From assembly GCF_029320955.1 (NCBI RefSeq), contig NZ_CP119757.1:744001-808000 (forward strand): a DNA stretch of 64,000 nucleotides, given 5' to 3'. A program made the translations under genes and the position numbers. Below are positions 34,497 through 44,070 of this stretch, in pieces. The stretch comes from Flavobacterium sp. YJ01 (GTDB lineage Bacteria > Bacteroidota > Bacteroidia > Flavobacteriales > Flavobacteriaceae). The stretch's first letter is position 1. Each line of letters begins with the position of its first letter. Below the pieces are notes generated by a model. The model was not told the origin of the DNA. It ran no database searches and worked only from the letters and a program-made list of their open reading frames with translations.

Positions 34497-35807
34497 ATGG
34501 GAAAAATTACTGATCTGCTCAATCTTCGAGACGGAGAAGACGACAGAGCCAGAACACTGGAAGCCGTTAAGAAAAATATAACCTTTAAAGGGGCAAACCT
34601 CTGGATCCTTGCCTGTGCCATTATAGTGGCTTCGGTTGGCCTGAATGTAAATTCCACTGCGGTGATTATCGGGGCAATGCTGATTTCCCCGCTCATGGGC
34701 CCCATAGTGGGCGCCGGGTTTGCATTGGGCATTTACGATTTTTCACTGCTCAAAAAATCACTTAACAACCTGCTTACGGCAACTGTCGTGAGTCTGGCGG
34801 TTTCCACCCTTTATTTTTACCTGAGCCCTTTCAAGGATGTGCAGTCTGAACTTCTGGCCAGAACTTCTCCCAACATCTATGATATCCTTATAGCTTTTTT
34901 TGGCGGCGTGGTCGGCGTTATAGCAGTAACACGATCTGAAAAAGGAAACCCGATTCCCGGTGTTGCCATTGCAACAGCGCTTATGCCGCCGCTGTGCACC
35001 GCCGGCTACGGACTGGCAACAGGACAGTGGAAATTTTTTCTCGGAGCCTTCTACCTCTACAGCATCAACTGCGTCTTTATAGGAATCGCCACATTTTTAA
35101 TCATAAAATACCTGAATTACCCTGCCGTTAAGCAGATTGATGAAACCCATCAGAAGCGCGTAAAATACATCATTGCTTTTCTGATCACTGTCATGCTGCT
35201 GCCCAGCAGCTATCTGGCGTACTCGCTTTACAGGGAACAGCAGTTTAAAAAAAATGCAGATCTTTTCATTGAGAATGAATTCTCCGATAAAGGCTATACC
35301 ATCGTTTATAAAAAAACCGACTTCAGCCCCAAAAGCAGAAAACTAGAGCTGGCTTTTCTTTCAAGACGTTTTTCCCAGGCAGAGATTACAGCTCTCACCA
35401 AAAGACTCAATCAGAACAAATACCTTTCAGGCACCCGGCTGATTATCAGGCAGGACAGCACCGATCGTCTGAATGCCCTGAAAGGAGACATCCTGAACCA
35501 GATCAAAAGCAGCGAGAATGAAATGAACGTGAAGGATGTGAAAATCGTGCAGCTGGAGAAAGAGCTCGCAAAAAACAAATTTGACAGCAGGAAGCTCTTA
35601 AAAGAAATAAGAATTTTATTCCCCAATATCAATTCACTCTCCATTGCCAAAAGCTCGCTGGTCAATTATCAGGACAGCACTGCAACAATCACCGCCGTAA
35701 TTTATGACAGTCCAAAGAATCTCACCTCAGATGAGAATGAGAAACTTCGAAAATGGCTCAATGCACGTCTCTCAGTACAAGATGCGGCACTTTTCAGAAG
35801 GCAGTAA
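34497..35807 (+). CDS. DUF389 membrane protein
   Basis: 436 residues. Six or so helices fill the first 260 residues, with the family motifs SVGLNVNSTAVIIGAMLISPLMGPI and ITRSEKGNPIPGVAIATALMPPLCTAGYG (here preceded by VIAV). The C-terminal 180 residues are soluble, with a coiled coil (about 335-365) and a small alpha/beta domain. The DUF389 transport substrate is unknown. It follows the CLC gene and ends nine bases from convergent nhaA, so the three form an ion-related cluster. Confidence 0.88.
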   Translation: MGKITDLLNLRDGEDDRARTLEAVKKNITFKGANLWILACAIIVASVGLNVNSTAVIIGAMLISPLMGPIVGAGFALGIYDFSLLKKSLNNLLTATVVSLAVSTLYFYLSPFKDVQSELLARTSPNIYDILIAFFGGVVGVIAVTRSEKGNPIPGVAIATALMPPLCTAGYGLATGQWKFFLGAFYLYSINCVFIGIATFLIIKYLNYPAVKQIDETHQKRVKYIIAFLITVMLLPSSYLAYSLYREQQFKKNADLFIENEFSDKGYTIVYKKTDFSPKSRKLELAFLSRRFSQAEITALTKRLNQNKYLSGTRLIIRQDSTDRLNALKGDILNQIKSSENEMNVKDVKIVQLEKELAKNKFDSRKLLKEIRILFPNINSLSIAKSSLVNYQDSTATITAVIYDSPKNLTSDENEKLRKWLNARLSVQDAALFRRQ

Positions 35808-35816
35808 AAAGATAAA

Positions 35817-36998
35817 TTACTGCTTCTGCTGCCTCTTATTATAGTAGCTCAGGAGCAGAAAGCCTGAGATGCCGGCAAGCATCGAGGCGATTAAAATGGC
35901 AAATTTGGCCTCATTCTGAAAAGCCTGCTGCGAAAAAGACAATAAAGCTATGAATATGGACATCGTAAACCCAATACCTCCCAAAAGCCCCAGCCCGAGC
36001 ACATGAATCCATGTGGTTTCACTTGGAAGGTCTGCTGCCCTGATTTTTACCGATAGCCAGGACATCAAAAAAATACCGGTCGGCTTTCCAAGCAAAAGTC
36101 CCAGTATGATGCCCAGACCGACATTTCCCGTGAGGCCCTGCACCATTTCTGATTCAAAAGCGATATTGGTATTGGCCAGAGCAAAAACAGGCATAATTAT
36201 GAAATTTACCGGTCTTGTCAAAGCATGCTCCAGTTTTTCCAAAGGCGAATCGGTATCCTCTTCATTTGTCGGAAGGGTCAGGGCCACAAGCACTCCGGCT
36301 ATAGTGGCGTGAATGCCCGAATGATGTATGAAATACCACATAACGGCGCCCGGAACCAGATAAAAAAATAAATTTTTAACCCCGATGCGGTTAAAAACCA
36401 TAAGCAGAATAAATAGTGCCCCTGCATAGCCCAGATACAGGAAATGAAGCTTGGAAGAATAAAAAATCGCAATAACCAGTATGGCAATCAGATCATCCAC
36501 GATTGCCAGTGCTGCTAGAAATATTTTAAGGCCTGAAGGAACCTTATCCCCTAAAAGCGATAAAATCCCCAGAGCAAAGGCAATGTCGGTAGCCATCGGG
36601 ATTCCCCAGCCTTTGGCAGTCTCAGGATCTTGACCATTAAAAAGAAAATAAATTAATGCCGGAACAGCAACTCCTCCAAGAGCGGCCAAAACAGGCAGGA
36701 CTGCCTGACGCACTGAAGAGAGCTCACCCTCTATAACTTCCCTTTTTATCTCCAGGCCCACCAGCAGAAAAAAAACCGCCATCAGCCCGTCATTGATCCA
36801 CATCAAGATGGGATACCGCAGATGCAGAGAAGCAGTTTCATATCCCGCAGAATAGGCGAGAAATTCATTGAAATATGCTCCTAGACCTGTATTTGCAATC
36901 ACCAGCGATACAAACACACAGATTAGCAGCAGAATGCCCCCTGAAGAGGAGGATTGAAAAAAATGTGCGAAAATTTTAAGATTAATCAGTTTTGCCAT
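35817..36998 (-). CDS. nhaA: Na+/H+ antiporter NhaA
   Basis: 393 residues, about twelve helices. The ion site aspartates are D168/D169 (LAIVDDLIAILV) and the assembly aspartate is D138 (MATDIAFALGILSLLG), equal to D163/D164 and D133 of E. coli. GLEIKREVIEGELS and the C-terminal GGIGFTMSIFIALLSF are also diagnostic. It exchanges external protons for internal sodium and supports pH and salt tolerance. It is convergent with the DUF389 gene, with nine bases between stops, so the transcripts must overlap. Confidence 0.96.
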   Translation of the reverse strand: MAKLINLKIFAHFFQSSSSGGILLLICVFVSLVIANTGLGAYFNEFLAYSAGYETASLHLRYPILMWINDGLMAVFFLLVGLEIKREVIEGELSSVRQAVLPVLAALGGVAVPALIYFLFNGQDPETAKGWGIPMATDIAFALGILSLLGDKVPSGLKIFLAALAIVDDLIAILVIAIFYSSKLHFLYLGYAGALFILLMVFNRIGVKNLFFYLVPGAVMWYFIHHSGIHATIAGVLVALTLPTNEEDTDSPLEKLEHALTRPVNFIIMPVFALANTNIAFESEMVQGLTGNVGLGIILGLLLGKPTGIFLMSWLSVKIRAADLPSETTWIHVLGLGLLGGIGFTMSIFIALLSFSQQAFQNEAKFAILIASMLAGISGFLLLSYYNKRQQKQ

Positions 36999-37196
36999 TG
37001 CACAAAAATAGGCATTACAGCCTGAAAAGCCAAGAAGATCCCTATGAATAAATAATTTCCCGTTGGTTTGAATTTTATTATTTGAGCTCGATCCTGCTGG
37101 AACAGCCTAAATTTTATAAGCCCTGTATCTGCAATAAGGAAGGGCATGATTTGCAGATCCCTACTATGCATTGACTGATATTCTGCAGCCTGACTG

Positions 37197-37227
37197 CTGT
37201 TTTTTATCATAATAAGCAGTATATTTG
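37197..37227 (+). promoter_or_regulatory. Promoter-like -7 box before the 37273 gene
   Basis: TATATTTG (37220-37227) matches TAnnTTTG. The -33 position reads CTG, one base off TTG, with a 20-base spacer. The leader would be about 40 bases. Confidence 0.35.
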
Positions 37228-37272
37228 GCCTCTTTCAGAAATAAACCTGCGTAAATTCATTTTCCAGACCCG

Positions 37273-37629
37273 ATGCTGAGTCTTTTTAAAAACATAGTGA
37301 TCTTTGTCCTGCTTCTGCTGCGCATGCTGCACGGAAGTGAGGCTGAAAAGGTTTACTCAATTGTTTTTACAGGTTCAGCAGTGGAGATTGTAACAGCTTT
37401 AAATTCAGAAAAAACATCTCTTAATGCGCCGCACAGCAAAAAGAAAGTACGCATAAGCTCCTCGCTTCAGGATAGGAAAAACAAATTTAAGGCAGCTGCC
37501 GCTTACGGCGCGCCATATAAAAATTGTCTCTTTGCAGCAGTTACAGATAAAAAGGTGTCTTATTTTAAGAAAAAACACATTTTCTCACTGGGCTGCTGCA
37601 GTCTGTTATACCGTTTTCATCTTTTCTGA
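37273..37629 (+). CDS. Small exported or anchored protein, unknown
   Basis: 118 residues. The N-terminal hydrophobic stretch (NIVIFVLLLLRML) can act as a signal peptide or anchor. The rest is basic with many Lys and Ser, and the end reads KHIFSLGCCSLLYRFHLF. The ending (IFSL, then two aromatic/leucine clusters) resembles the end of the protein at 39208, so they may be distant relatives. A -7 box lies upstream. No family known; it may not be translated. The 316 bases after it hold nothing recognisable. Confidence 0.4.
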   Translation: MLSLFKNIVIFVLLLLRMLHGSEAEKVYSIVFTGSAVEIVTALNSEKTSLNAPHSKKKVRISSSLQDRKNKFKAAAAYGAPYKNCLFAAVTDKKVSYFKKKHIFSLGCCSLLYRFHLF

Positions 37630-37945
37630 CACTGCAAATCATGCCCTTCCTTATTTCATATGGAAGACCGGCAGACGCTGACAGCCATCCAATCGAAGGC
37701 ACTTTAATCCCATCTTGTGCCGGCCCGACTTTGGATGATTTAACATAAAAAGCTTTACATCCTAACGCATTACGATGCTGCAGGTATGCTGCGGCTGTAT
37801 TTTTAGTTTCTGTCCTGCCGGCTTTAAGGCCTCCAATGCAGCCGCTTTTCTTTCAATAAACTAAAACATCAGAAGCTTAACGCGGAAAAACAATTTCAAG
37901 CATCTCTTTTTATCCTGTTTTTCCGCATGCAAACAACCAGAGTTC

Positions 37946-38995
37946 ATGAAACATCTATTCTTATTTTTATTATCCTTTTTTATATGCCAGACAGCAGAAT
38001 CCCAAAAAAAATCACTTAAAATGATTTTAGACGAAAAACAGGCAGCAATAACAGATACGATATTCTGCGTTAGTGCTGCCGACAGTTCCCGCGCCTATAT
38101 TCCTGCAACATTGATCAGCGGCAGACGCAAAGGTCCCACTTTTACCATTGCGGCCGGGATTTACGGTATGGGATACCCGGCAATTGCATCTTTACTTCAG
38201 CTTCGCAGGGAAATAGATCCCGAAAAACTCAGCGGCTGCCTGATCATAATTCCCATTATGAACCTGGAGTCTTTTTACAATAGAACCCCTCTTGCAAATC
38301 CTGCTGACCATTTAAATCTGGATCTCGCCTTTCCGGGAAGCCCTGCAGGCACCATCACTGAAGTTACTGCCGATTTTATCACAACAGGGATTTTCGACGC
38401 AACAGATATATTTCTGGATATCCATGGCGGGGGCGTCAACGAGAATCTTGTCCCGCATGCCTGCTACTATGACAATAAAGAGCTGCAGCATCAAACACAG
38501 CTTGCTGCGCGTCTTAGCGAAATCAGCGGTCTGGCTGCGGTTGTCAGCCTGCCCTATAATCAGCCTTCAGGCCATCCGGCACGCCAGGCTTTTAAGCAGG
38601 CTGTCCGTCTGGGAATTCCAGCTTTAAGCATTACTGTGGGAAAACTGGGCAGCTATGAAAAAACGGATATTGTCTCTGCTAAAAATGCTGTTTACCGGAT
38701 GATGCAGGAATTGAATATGTATGATAATAAAAAGGTGCTGACAGCTTCTCCCTTAAAGCGCAGCTATACTGAACAGGTTTCTGTTACTGGTCCGGGCAGA
38801 GGATTATTTTACAGCAGCTTTAAGGCTGGAGCAATCGTCACTAAAGATGAAGAAATAGGCTACATAACCGACGTCTTCGGCAGGAATATAAAAATAATAA
38901 CGGCTCCCGTGAGCGGAACAATACTGAAAAAAAATACAGGACTCGCTGTTAATGAAGGCGAAACACTATTTTACATCGGCAGCGGACAAAAATAA
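37946..38995 (+). CDS. Exported M14/aspartoacylase-like protein without zinc ligands
   Basis: 349 residues with a signal peptide (MKHLFLFLLSFFICQTAES). The fold is that of the succinylglutamate desuccinylase/aspartoacylase family: AAGIYGMGYPAI, IIIPIMNLESFYNR, NLDLAFPGSPAGT and FLDIHGGGVNENLVPH, then a C-terminal beta domain (APVSGTILKKNTGLAVNEGE). The family metal motif GxHG(N/D)E is GIYGMG here, so the zinc His (Y73) and Glu (G76) are lost. The catalytic Glu near ITVG is Thr230. Only H160 remains. It is probably a non-catalytic binding protein, or uses another mechanism. The gene stands alone. Confidence 0.8.
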   Translation: MKHLFLFLLSFFICQTAESQKKSLKMILDEKQAAITDTIFCVSAADSSRAYIPATLISGRRKGPTFTIAAGIYGMGYPAIASLLQLRREIDPEKLSGCLIIIPIMNLESFYNRTPLANPADHLNLDLAFPGSPAGTITEVTADFITTGIFDATDIFLDIHGGGVNENLVPHACYYDNKELQHQTQLAARLSEISGLAAVVSLPYNQPSGHPARQAFKQAVRLGIPALSITVGKLGSYEKTDIVSAKNAVYRMMQELNMYDNKKVLTASPLKRSYTEQVSVTGPGRGLFYSSFKAGAIVTKDEEIGYITDVFGRNIKIITAPVSGTILKKNTGLAVNEGETLFYIGSGQK

Positions 38996-39168
38996 AGAAA
39001 GAATCCTCTTTTTCCATAATATCACGCCAAAACAATCTGAAATGAAAAACAACTAAACTTCTGCTTAGTATCGTTTTATTGTTTTTTACCATTGAAAAAA
39101 TAGGATTCTAAACTACAGCTGGCCGCAGCTGGCAAAACAGCATTATCATTAATTTGTAAATGAACGGC

Positions 39169-39199
39169 TTTGTTTTATGGGATCGTTTAATTACATTTG
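39169..39199 (+). promoter_or_regulatory. Consensus Bacteroidota promoter
   Basis: TTTG at 39169-39172, a 19-base spacer, and TACATTTG at 39192-39199 match both boxes exactly. It lies eight bases before the ATG at 39208 and inside the longer open frame, fixing the start of that gene. Confidence 0.7.
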
Positions 39200-39207
39200 T
39201 GAATCTT

Positions 39208-39597
39208 ATGAAAAACTGGTGCACTAAACTTTTACTTTCAATTGTCATTCTTTTAAATGGATATGGCACCGGTTATGCACATACTGTAATCGTTACTTAT
39301 AAGAAGTTCTCTTTCTGCGCCACTGCAAATGATATTAAACAGCAGCAAAAACTGGGAGCAGGCCGCACATTTGAAACTTTCAAAAGAAAAATGTGTCTCT
39401 TTGATAATGAAGAAAATGAAGAAAACTTTTCTTCTGTTCAAAAACAGCTTGTCAAAAGCAATTACTTTTTAATTTTCCACAGCAGCAATCATTTTGTCCA
39501 TTCAGCGACTGCTTTTACCCAAAAAGTGAATGACTGCAAAATTTTCAGTTTACTGGACAATAAAGTCTATCTGCTGTTTCAGGTTTTCCGAATTTGA
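39208..39597 (+). CDS. Small exported protein preceding the RND efflux operon
   Basis: 129 residues starting MKNWCTKLLLSIVILLNGYGTGYAH, a signal peptide with likely cleavage after the Ala. The mature part is polar, with several His, Phe and Cys (KKFSFCATAND, FHSSNHFVHSATAF), and ends KVYLLFQVFRI. The frame is open from 39160, but a perfect promoter overlaps that part, so 39208 is the start. It lies 162 bases before the efflux adaptor gene on the same strand and may be in the same transcript. No family recognised; metal or thiol binding is only a guess. Confidence 0.6.
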   Translation: MKNWCTKLLLSIVILLNGYGTGYAHTVIVTYKKFSFCATANDIKQQQKLGAGRTFETFKRKMCLFDNEENEENFSSVQKQLVKSNYFLIFHSSNHFVHSATAFTQKVNDCKIFSLLDNKVYLLFQVFRI

Positions 39598-39759
39598 TTT
39601 TTTTAAGGCTATTGCTGCTCAATAGCTCATTCCTTTATTGTTTTTATCCTCTGTATGCTTTAATTAAAAAATAGACGGATATAAACTTCTATGGTCTGTT
39701 CCCAAAGGCCTTTTTACTTAAAAATCAAAAATAAATTACGTTTTAATGCTGAAATAATT

Positions 39760-40842
39760 ATGAAGAGAATTTTCATGATCATGACCTTGTGCGCCTTAGT
39801 TTTTGCAGGCTGCAACTCTAAAAAAGAAGAAGAAAAAGAGGAAAAAACCAAATTTCTGGTTACCAGTCCAATAGAAAAAGATACTACAATTACAAAAGAT
39901 TACGTATCTCAAATACACTCCATCCAGCATATCGAAATAAGAGCGCAAGAGCGCGGTTATCTTGAAAAAATTTATGTAGATGAAGGACAGATGGTAAAAA
40001 AAGGCCAGTTGTTATTTAAAATCATGCCCGCACTTTATGAAGCCGAATTGAAAAAATCTAAAGCAGAGGTAAGTTTCAGTTCTATTGAATATCAAAATGC
40101 GAAAAAGTTGGCTGATGAAAAAGTAGTTTCTCCAAACGAGCTGGCAATGGCCAAAGCCAAACTGGAAAAAGCAGATGCTGAAATGGCTTTAAGCAGAGTT
40201 CATCTTCAGTTTACAGAAATCAGAGCGCCTTTTGACGGTATTATCGATAAGTTTCATGTGCGTCAGGGAAGTTTGGTAGATGAAGGCGAACTGCTTACAG
40301 AATTGGCAGATAACAGTTCAATGTGGGTATATTACAATGTTCCAGAGTCTGAATATTTGGATTATCAGGAAAATACAGGAAAAAGCGGGAAAATGAAAGT
40401 CAATCTTTTAATGGCTAATAACAAAAAATTCCAATATCCAGGAGTTGTAGAAACCATTGAAGCCGACTTTGACAATGAAACAGGAAACATTCCTTTTAGA
40501 GCTACTTTCCCTAACCCAAAAAGACTATTGAGACACGGAGAAACAGGAAGCATCCAAATGCCTATAGAACTGAAAAATGCTATGCTGATACCTCAGAAAG
40601 CTACATTTGAAGTTTTAGATAAAAAATATGTATATGTAATTGACAAAAACAATGCTGTAAAATCCAGAGAGGTTGTTATTGCCGCAGAAATGCCTCACTT
40701 ATTTGCAATAAAAGAAGGTTTGTCTGTTCATGATAAAATACTTTTAGAGGGGCTTCGTCTTGTAAAAGAAAATCAAAAAATAGATTACGAAGTGGTAAAA
40801 CCCCAGTCGGTTATCTCCAATTTAGAACTGTATGCAGAATAA
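39760..40842 (+). CDS. RND efflux periplasmic adaptor (membrane fusion protein)
   Basis: 360 residues. The lipobox LVFAGC (Cys18) anchors it to the inner membrane. The lipoyl half-motifs ERGYLEKIYVDEGQMVKKGQLLFKI and QFTEIRAPFDGIIDKF surround a helical hairpin (about 95-145). Beta-barrel and membrane-proximal domains follow. It bridges the pump and the outer-membrane channel. The frame opens at 39691, but the signal peptide begins at the ATG at 39760. The pump gene starts 21 bases after its stop. Confidence 0.93.
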   Translation: MKRIFMIMTLCALVFAGCNSKKEEEKEEKTKFLVTSPIEKDTTITKDYVSQIHSIQHIEIRAQERGYLEKIYVDEGQMVKKGQLLFKIMPALYEAELKKSKAEVSFSSIEYQNAKKLADEKVVSPNELAMAKAKLEKADAEMALSRVHLQFTEIRAPFDGIIDKFHVRQGSLVDEGELLTELADNSSMWVYYNVPESEYLDYQENTGKSGKMKVNLLMANNKKFQYPGVVETIEADFDNETGNIPFRATFPNPKRLLRHGETGSIQMPIELKNAMLIPQKATFEVLDKKYVYVIDKNNAVKSREVVIAAEMPHLFAIKEGLSVHDKILLEGLRLVKENQKIDYEVVKPQSVISNLELYAE

Positions 40843-40863
40843 CCGAATCTAAAAAAAGAAAAC

Positions 40864-43800
40864 ATGTTTAATAAATTTATACATAGACCCGTTTTTGCAA
40901 TTATAATTTCGATTATAATTGTCTTTATAGGTACGCTGTCCATCAAACAGCTTCCTATATCGCAATTCCCTGAAATTGCACCCACAACTGTAAATATCTT
41001 TATCGCTTATCCGGGAGCAAGTGCCGATGTACTGGTTAAATCGACTTTAATCACTTTGGAGAATTCCCTTAATGGTACGCAAGGTGTTCGTTACATGGCG
41101 ACAGATGCAACGAGCGCCGGAGAAGCAACTCTTAGAATCATATTTGAACCAGGAACAGATCCTAACGAAGCCGTAATCAGGGTTAAAACAAGGGTAGATC
41201 AGGTAATGCCATTATTACCCGAACTGGTTCAGCGTGAAGGAGTTGTGATTACCCCTATTCAGCCAAGTATGCTGATGTACGTGAATCTTTATTCAAAAAG
41301 CAAAAGCATGGATGAGAAGTTTCTCTACAACTATGCCGATGTGAAAATGATTCCTGAAATCAGCCGCGTTAAAGGTGTAGCAAGAACCCAAATATTAGGA
41401 AGCCGCAAATACGCCATGCGTGTTTGGCTGAATCCTGATAGAATGAGAGCTTATAAAATTTCTGTTGAAGAAGTGATGCAGGCGCTTCAGGAACAAAGCA
41501 TCATCGGCCGTCCAGGCCGATTAGGGCAAAGTTCAGGTATTGCAGCACAATCTTTAGAATATGTGTTGACGTATAAAGGCAGGTACGATGAGCCTAAACA
41601 ATATGAAAATGTAATTGTACGCGCCAATTCTGAAGGTGAAAGCATTCGCCTGAAAGACATTGCAAAAGTTGAATTAGGAAGTGAATTCTTTGATATTTAT
41701 TCGAACCTGGACGGTCATCCTTCTGCCGCTATTGTATTGAAACAAAATTATGGAAGTAACGCGGGTGACGTAATTAATGACGTGAAAGCAAAACTGGAAG
41801 AAATGAAAGCGAGTTTTCCTCCAGGAATGGATTATAAAATCAGCTATGACGTTTCCCAGTTCTTAGATGCTTCTATTGACCAAGTTGTCCATACGCTAAG
41901 AGATGCCTTTATTTTGGTGGCGCTAGTGGTATTTATCTTTTTAGGAGATTGGCGTTCGACCTTAATCCCGATTATTGCCGTTCCCGTATCTTTAGTTGGA
42001 GCTTTCTTTGTAATCCAAATGTTTGGAATGTCAATCAACCTGGTAACGCTGTTTTCTTTGGTATTGGCAATCGGAATTGTAGTCGATAACGCGATTGTCG
42101 TCGTCGAGGCTGTCCATGCCAAGTTTGAAGAATTTCCGCATATTACGCCTTATCATGCCGTTAAATTAGTATTGGGTGAAATTGGAGGTGCCATTATTGC
42201 CATTACAGCCGTTATGGTTTCTGTTTTTATTCCCGTTTCGTTTATGTCGGGACCGGTGGGAACTTTCTACAGACAGTTTTCGGTTACGATGTCCAGCTCG
42301 ATTATTATTTCTGCTATTGTAGCTTTGACCCTTACTCCTGTTCTCTGTGCCATTCTTTTGAAAAACAACCATGGAAAAGAGAAAAAAGGAAATATCCTGA
42401 CAAAATCGCTTGATGCTTTCAACAGATGGTTTGAAAGGCTTACAGGCCGTTATGTGGCTATTCTAAAATCAATTGTAAGCCGAAGAGTTTTAACTTTTGG
42501 AATACTGATTGCCTTCTGCGCTTTCATTTTTATAGAGAACAAAGTGCTTCCTTCCGGATTTATTCCGAGTGAAGATCAGGGAACCATTTACGGAATCATC
42601 CAGACGCCTCCTGGCGCTACTTTGGAAAGAACCAATCAGGTCGCCCAGAAACTGCAGAAAATATGCGAAAAAGTAGAAGGTGTTGAATCGGTTTCTTCTT
42701 TAGCTGGTTATGAAATCATGACTGAGGGCCGCGGATCAAATGCCGGCACCTGCTTAATTAACTTGAAATCATGGTCTGACAGGAAACATTCTGTAACCCA
42801 AATCATGGAAGAATTGGAAAAGAAATCGAAAGATCTTGGTGCTGTGGTAGAGTTCTTTGAACCGCCCGCAATTCCAGGATTTGGTTCTTCTGGCGGTTTT
42901 TCTATGCGTCTGCTAGATAAAACTACCAGCACCAATTATCAGGAATTTGATAAAATAAACAAGCAGTTTATGGCCGAACTGGGAAAACGCAAAGAGCTTT
43001 CTGGTATGTTTACGTTCTTCGCTGCCAATTATCCGCAATACGAATTAGAGATCAATAATGATCTGGCAATGCAGAAAGGCGTTTCTATCGGCAAGGCAAT
43101 GGAAAACCTTAACATCTTAATCGGAAGTACCTACGAACAGGGATTTATTAAATTCGGAAGATTTTTTAAATTGTATGTCCAGTCTGATCCAAAATTCAGA
43201 AGGCTGCCATCAGATGTATTGAATCTTTTTGTAAAAAACGATCATGGAGAAATGGTGCCATACTCTGCCTTTATGACGCTTAAAAAAACGCAGGGCCCTA
43301 ATGAGATTACCCGATACAATATGTACAATTCTGCCGCTATTCAGGGGCAGCCTGCGAGCGGCTATACTACAGCAGACGCGATTAAAGCGGTGCAGGAAAC
43401 AGCTGCAAAAACGCTTCCTAAAGGATATGACATTGCGTGGGAAGGGCTTTCTTATGACGAAGCCGGCAGAGGAAACGAATCGATCTATATCTTTTTAGTC
43501 GTATTGGCTTTCGTTTATTTCGTACTAGCGGCGCAATATGAAAGCTTTATTATTCCATTCTCCGTAATTCTATCTATTCCTGTTGGAATTCTAGGCTCTT
43601 TTGTCATTCTGCAGATCATGGGCTTGCAGAATGACATTTATGCACAAGTCGGATTGATCATGCTGGTTGGTTTGCTCGGTAAAAATGCCGTACTGATAGT
43701 CGAATTTGCCGTCCTAAAGCATCAGCAGGGCGCCACCATTCTGGAAGCTGCGATTGAAGGTGCCAAAGTGCGTTTCAGGCCGATCTTAATGACATCCTTT

Positions 43801-44070
43801 GCCTTTATTGCCGGTTTGATACCGTTAATTTTTGCTTCTGGAGCCGGTGCAATCGGCAACAGAACGATTGGAGGATCTGCACTTGGAGGAATGCTGTTTG
43901 GAACCATTTTCGGAGTAATCATCGTTCCCGGGCTATATTACATTTTTGGTTCATTGGCCGAGGGCCGAAAACTAATTAAAGGAGAAGAAGAAAGTTCATT
44001 ATCTGATGATTTCATGCATCATGTTGATGATTTTTCAACAAACAATCAAAATCAGGAAAATGAAGAATAA
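40864..44070 (+). CDS. RND multidrug efflux pump, AcrB/MexB type
   Basis: 1068 residues, typical of HAE1 pumps. It has twelve membrane helices in two halves and two large periplasmic loops. SQFPEIAPTTVNI opens the first loop; the proton-relay aspartates lie in the fourth helix (VLAIGIVVDNAIVVVEAVHAKF). GFIPSEDQGTIYG is the second-half motif, and LVGLLGKNAVLIVEFA and FRPILMTSFAFIAGLIPL close the core. It exports hydrophobic drugs using the proton gradient. Its stop overlaps the outer-membrane gene by 11 bases. The substrate range cannot be read from sequence. Confidence 0.96.
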   Translation: MFNKFIHRPVFAIIISIIIVFIGTLSIKQLPISQFPEIAPTTVNIFIAYPGASADVLVKSTLITLENSLNGTQGVRYMATDATSAGEATLRIIFEPGTDPNEAVIRVKTRVDQVMPLLPELVQREGVVITPIQPSMLMYVNLYSKSKSMDEKFLYNYADVKMIPEISRVKGVARTQILGSRKYAMRVWLNPDRMRAYKISVEEVMQALQEQSIIGRPGRLGQSSGIAAQSLEYVLTYKGRYDEPKQYENVIVRANSEGESIRLKDIAKVELGSEFFDIYSNLDGHPSAAIVLKQNYGSNAGDVINDVKAKLEEMKASFPPGMDYKISYDVSQFLDASIDQVVHTLRDAFILVALVVFIFLGDWRSTLIPIIAVPVSLVGAFFVIQMFGMSINLVTLFSLVLAIGIVVDNAIVVVEAVHAKFEEFPHITPYHAVKLVLGEIGGAIIAITAVMVSVFIPVSFMSGPVGTFYRQFSVTMSSSIIISAIVALTLTPVLCAILLKNNHGKEKKGNILTKSLDAFNRWFERLTGRYVAILKSIVSRRVLTFGILIAFCAFIFIENKVLPSGFIPSEDQGTIYGIIQTPPGATLERTNQVAQKLQKICEKVEGVESVSSLAGYEIMTEGRGSNAGTCLINLKSWSDRKHSVTQIMEELEKKSKDLGAVVEFFEPPAIPGFGSSGGFSMRLLDKTTSTNYQEFDKINKQFMAELGKRKELSGMFTFFAANYPQYELEINNDLAMQKGVSIGKAMENLNILIGSTYEQGFIKFGRFFKLYVQSDPKFRRLPSDVLNLFVKNDHGEMVPYSAFMTLKKTQGPNEITRYNMYNSAAIQGQPASGYTTADAIKAVQETAAKTLPKGYDIAWEGLSYDEAGRGNESIYIFLVVLAFVYFVLAAQYESFIIPFSVILSIPVGILGSFVILQIMGLQNDIYAQVGLIMLVGLLGKNAVLIVEFAVLKHQQGATILEAAIEGAKVRFRPILMTSFAFIAGLIPLIFASGAGAIGNRTIGGSALGGMLFGTIFGVIIVPGLYYIFGSLAEGRKLIKGEEESSLSDDFMHHVDDFSTNNQNQENEE

